DNA from: Pseudomonas aegrilactucae
GTDB lineage: Bacteria; Pseudomonadota; Gammaproteobacteria; Pseudomonadales; Pseudomonadaceae
Assembly: GCF_019168305.1 (NCBI RefSeq)
Contig: NZ_JAHTBI010000031.1
Span: 1-64,000 of the forward strand
Direction: 5' to 3'
DNA: 64,000 bases
Part shown: positions 63,981 through 64,000 of the stretch, piece by piece
How the letters are laid out: the number at the start of each line of letters is the position of its first letter
How positions within the stretch are numbered: the first letter of the stretch is position 1
Program-made: the position numbers and the translations under genes
The notes under the pieces: generated by a model
What the model was told of the DNA's origin: nothing
Seen by the model: the letters and a program-made list of their open reading frames with translations, nothing else
The model's database searches: none

Positions 63981-64000
63981 TTCGCTGGCAAGCCAGCTCC
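63981..64000. repeat. REP unit cut by the window end
   Basis: TTCGCTGGCAAGCCAGCTCC is the left half of a REP unit; its partner, if any, lies beyond the window. Confidence 0.9.

Overview
The window is about 61 kb of Pseudomonas core chromosome (P. putida group) with the right-hand end of an integrated element at its left edge. Evidence for the assignment: high GC with strong G/C third-position bias, a dense set of the Pseudomonas REP/REPIN family (core TTCGCTGGCAAGCCAGC), an Entner-Doudoroff glucose cluster in the putida arrangement (gap, edd-glk-gltR-gtrS, gtsABCD-oprB, hexR, zwf-pgl-eda), and the arcDABC, gcsR-gcv and lptFG neighbourhoods. The order agrees with what I remember of P. putida KT2440 PP_0978 to PP_1032; no database search was run.

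Layout. 1-3.0 kb: AT-richer integrated element with a RepA-like protein, an AlpA-type regulator and a P4-type tyrosine integrase, abutting the 3' end of guaA. 3.0-6.2 kb: guaBA purine operon. 6.2-8.6 kb: a TSUP permease plus zinc-ribbon protein, divergent from a LysR regulator. 8.7-10.9 kb: xseA and an exported M23 peptidase. 11.1-12.9 kb: leuA, preceded by a Leu-rich leader peptide and a terminator-like hairpin that look like an unannotated attenuator. 13.1-18.6 kb: a four-gene operon of coiled-coil and membrane proteins of unknown function, whose first and last genes are paralogues with Ser/Gly-rich tails. This is the best candidate for an undescribed system, and from memory it is absent between leuA and eda in KT2440.

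18.7-35.9 kb: glucose catabolism. OprB, GtsABCD and a mutarotase handle uptake and anomer conversion, Glk makes glucose-6-P, Zwf-Pgl-Edd-Eda carry out the Entner-Doudoroff steps and Gap follows. HexR-like operators lie upstream of zwf/hexR and between edd and gap. GltR-GtrS is the two-component regulator, and Crc/Hfq-type A-rich motifs lie at the gtsA and oprB start regions. 35.9-41.0 kb: Fur-box-led ECF sigma, anti-sigma and TonB receptor genes followed by heme oxygenase, a heme cell-surface signalling and uptake locus. Two copies of an identically spaced promoter element precede the receptor and the oxygenase. 41.0-42.8 kb: a YbaN-like membrane protein and a CoA-transferase.

42.9-49.6 kb: two divergent ArcD antiporters and arcABC (arginine deiminase pathway) behind an Anr-like box. 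49.7-57.9 kb: a DUF5064-type protein, the sigma54 activator GcsR, and gcvH-gcvP-sdaA-gcvT behind three GcsR-like palindromes and a -24/-12 promoter; these convert glycine and serine to one-carbon units and pyruvate. 58.2-64.0 kb: a cold-shock protein, an RDD protein, lptFG (LPS export), pepA with an apparent one-base insertion near its start, holC and a small conserved protein.

Start codons were adjusted where a Shine-Dalgarno sequence or family length favoured an internal start (alpA, int, guaB, pgl, zwf, hexR, gtsA, gtsB, gltR, fecR-like, receptor, lptF, lptG and others).
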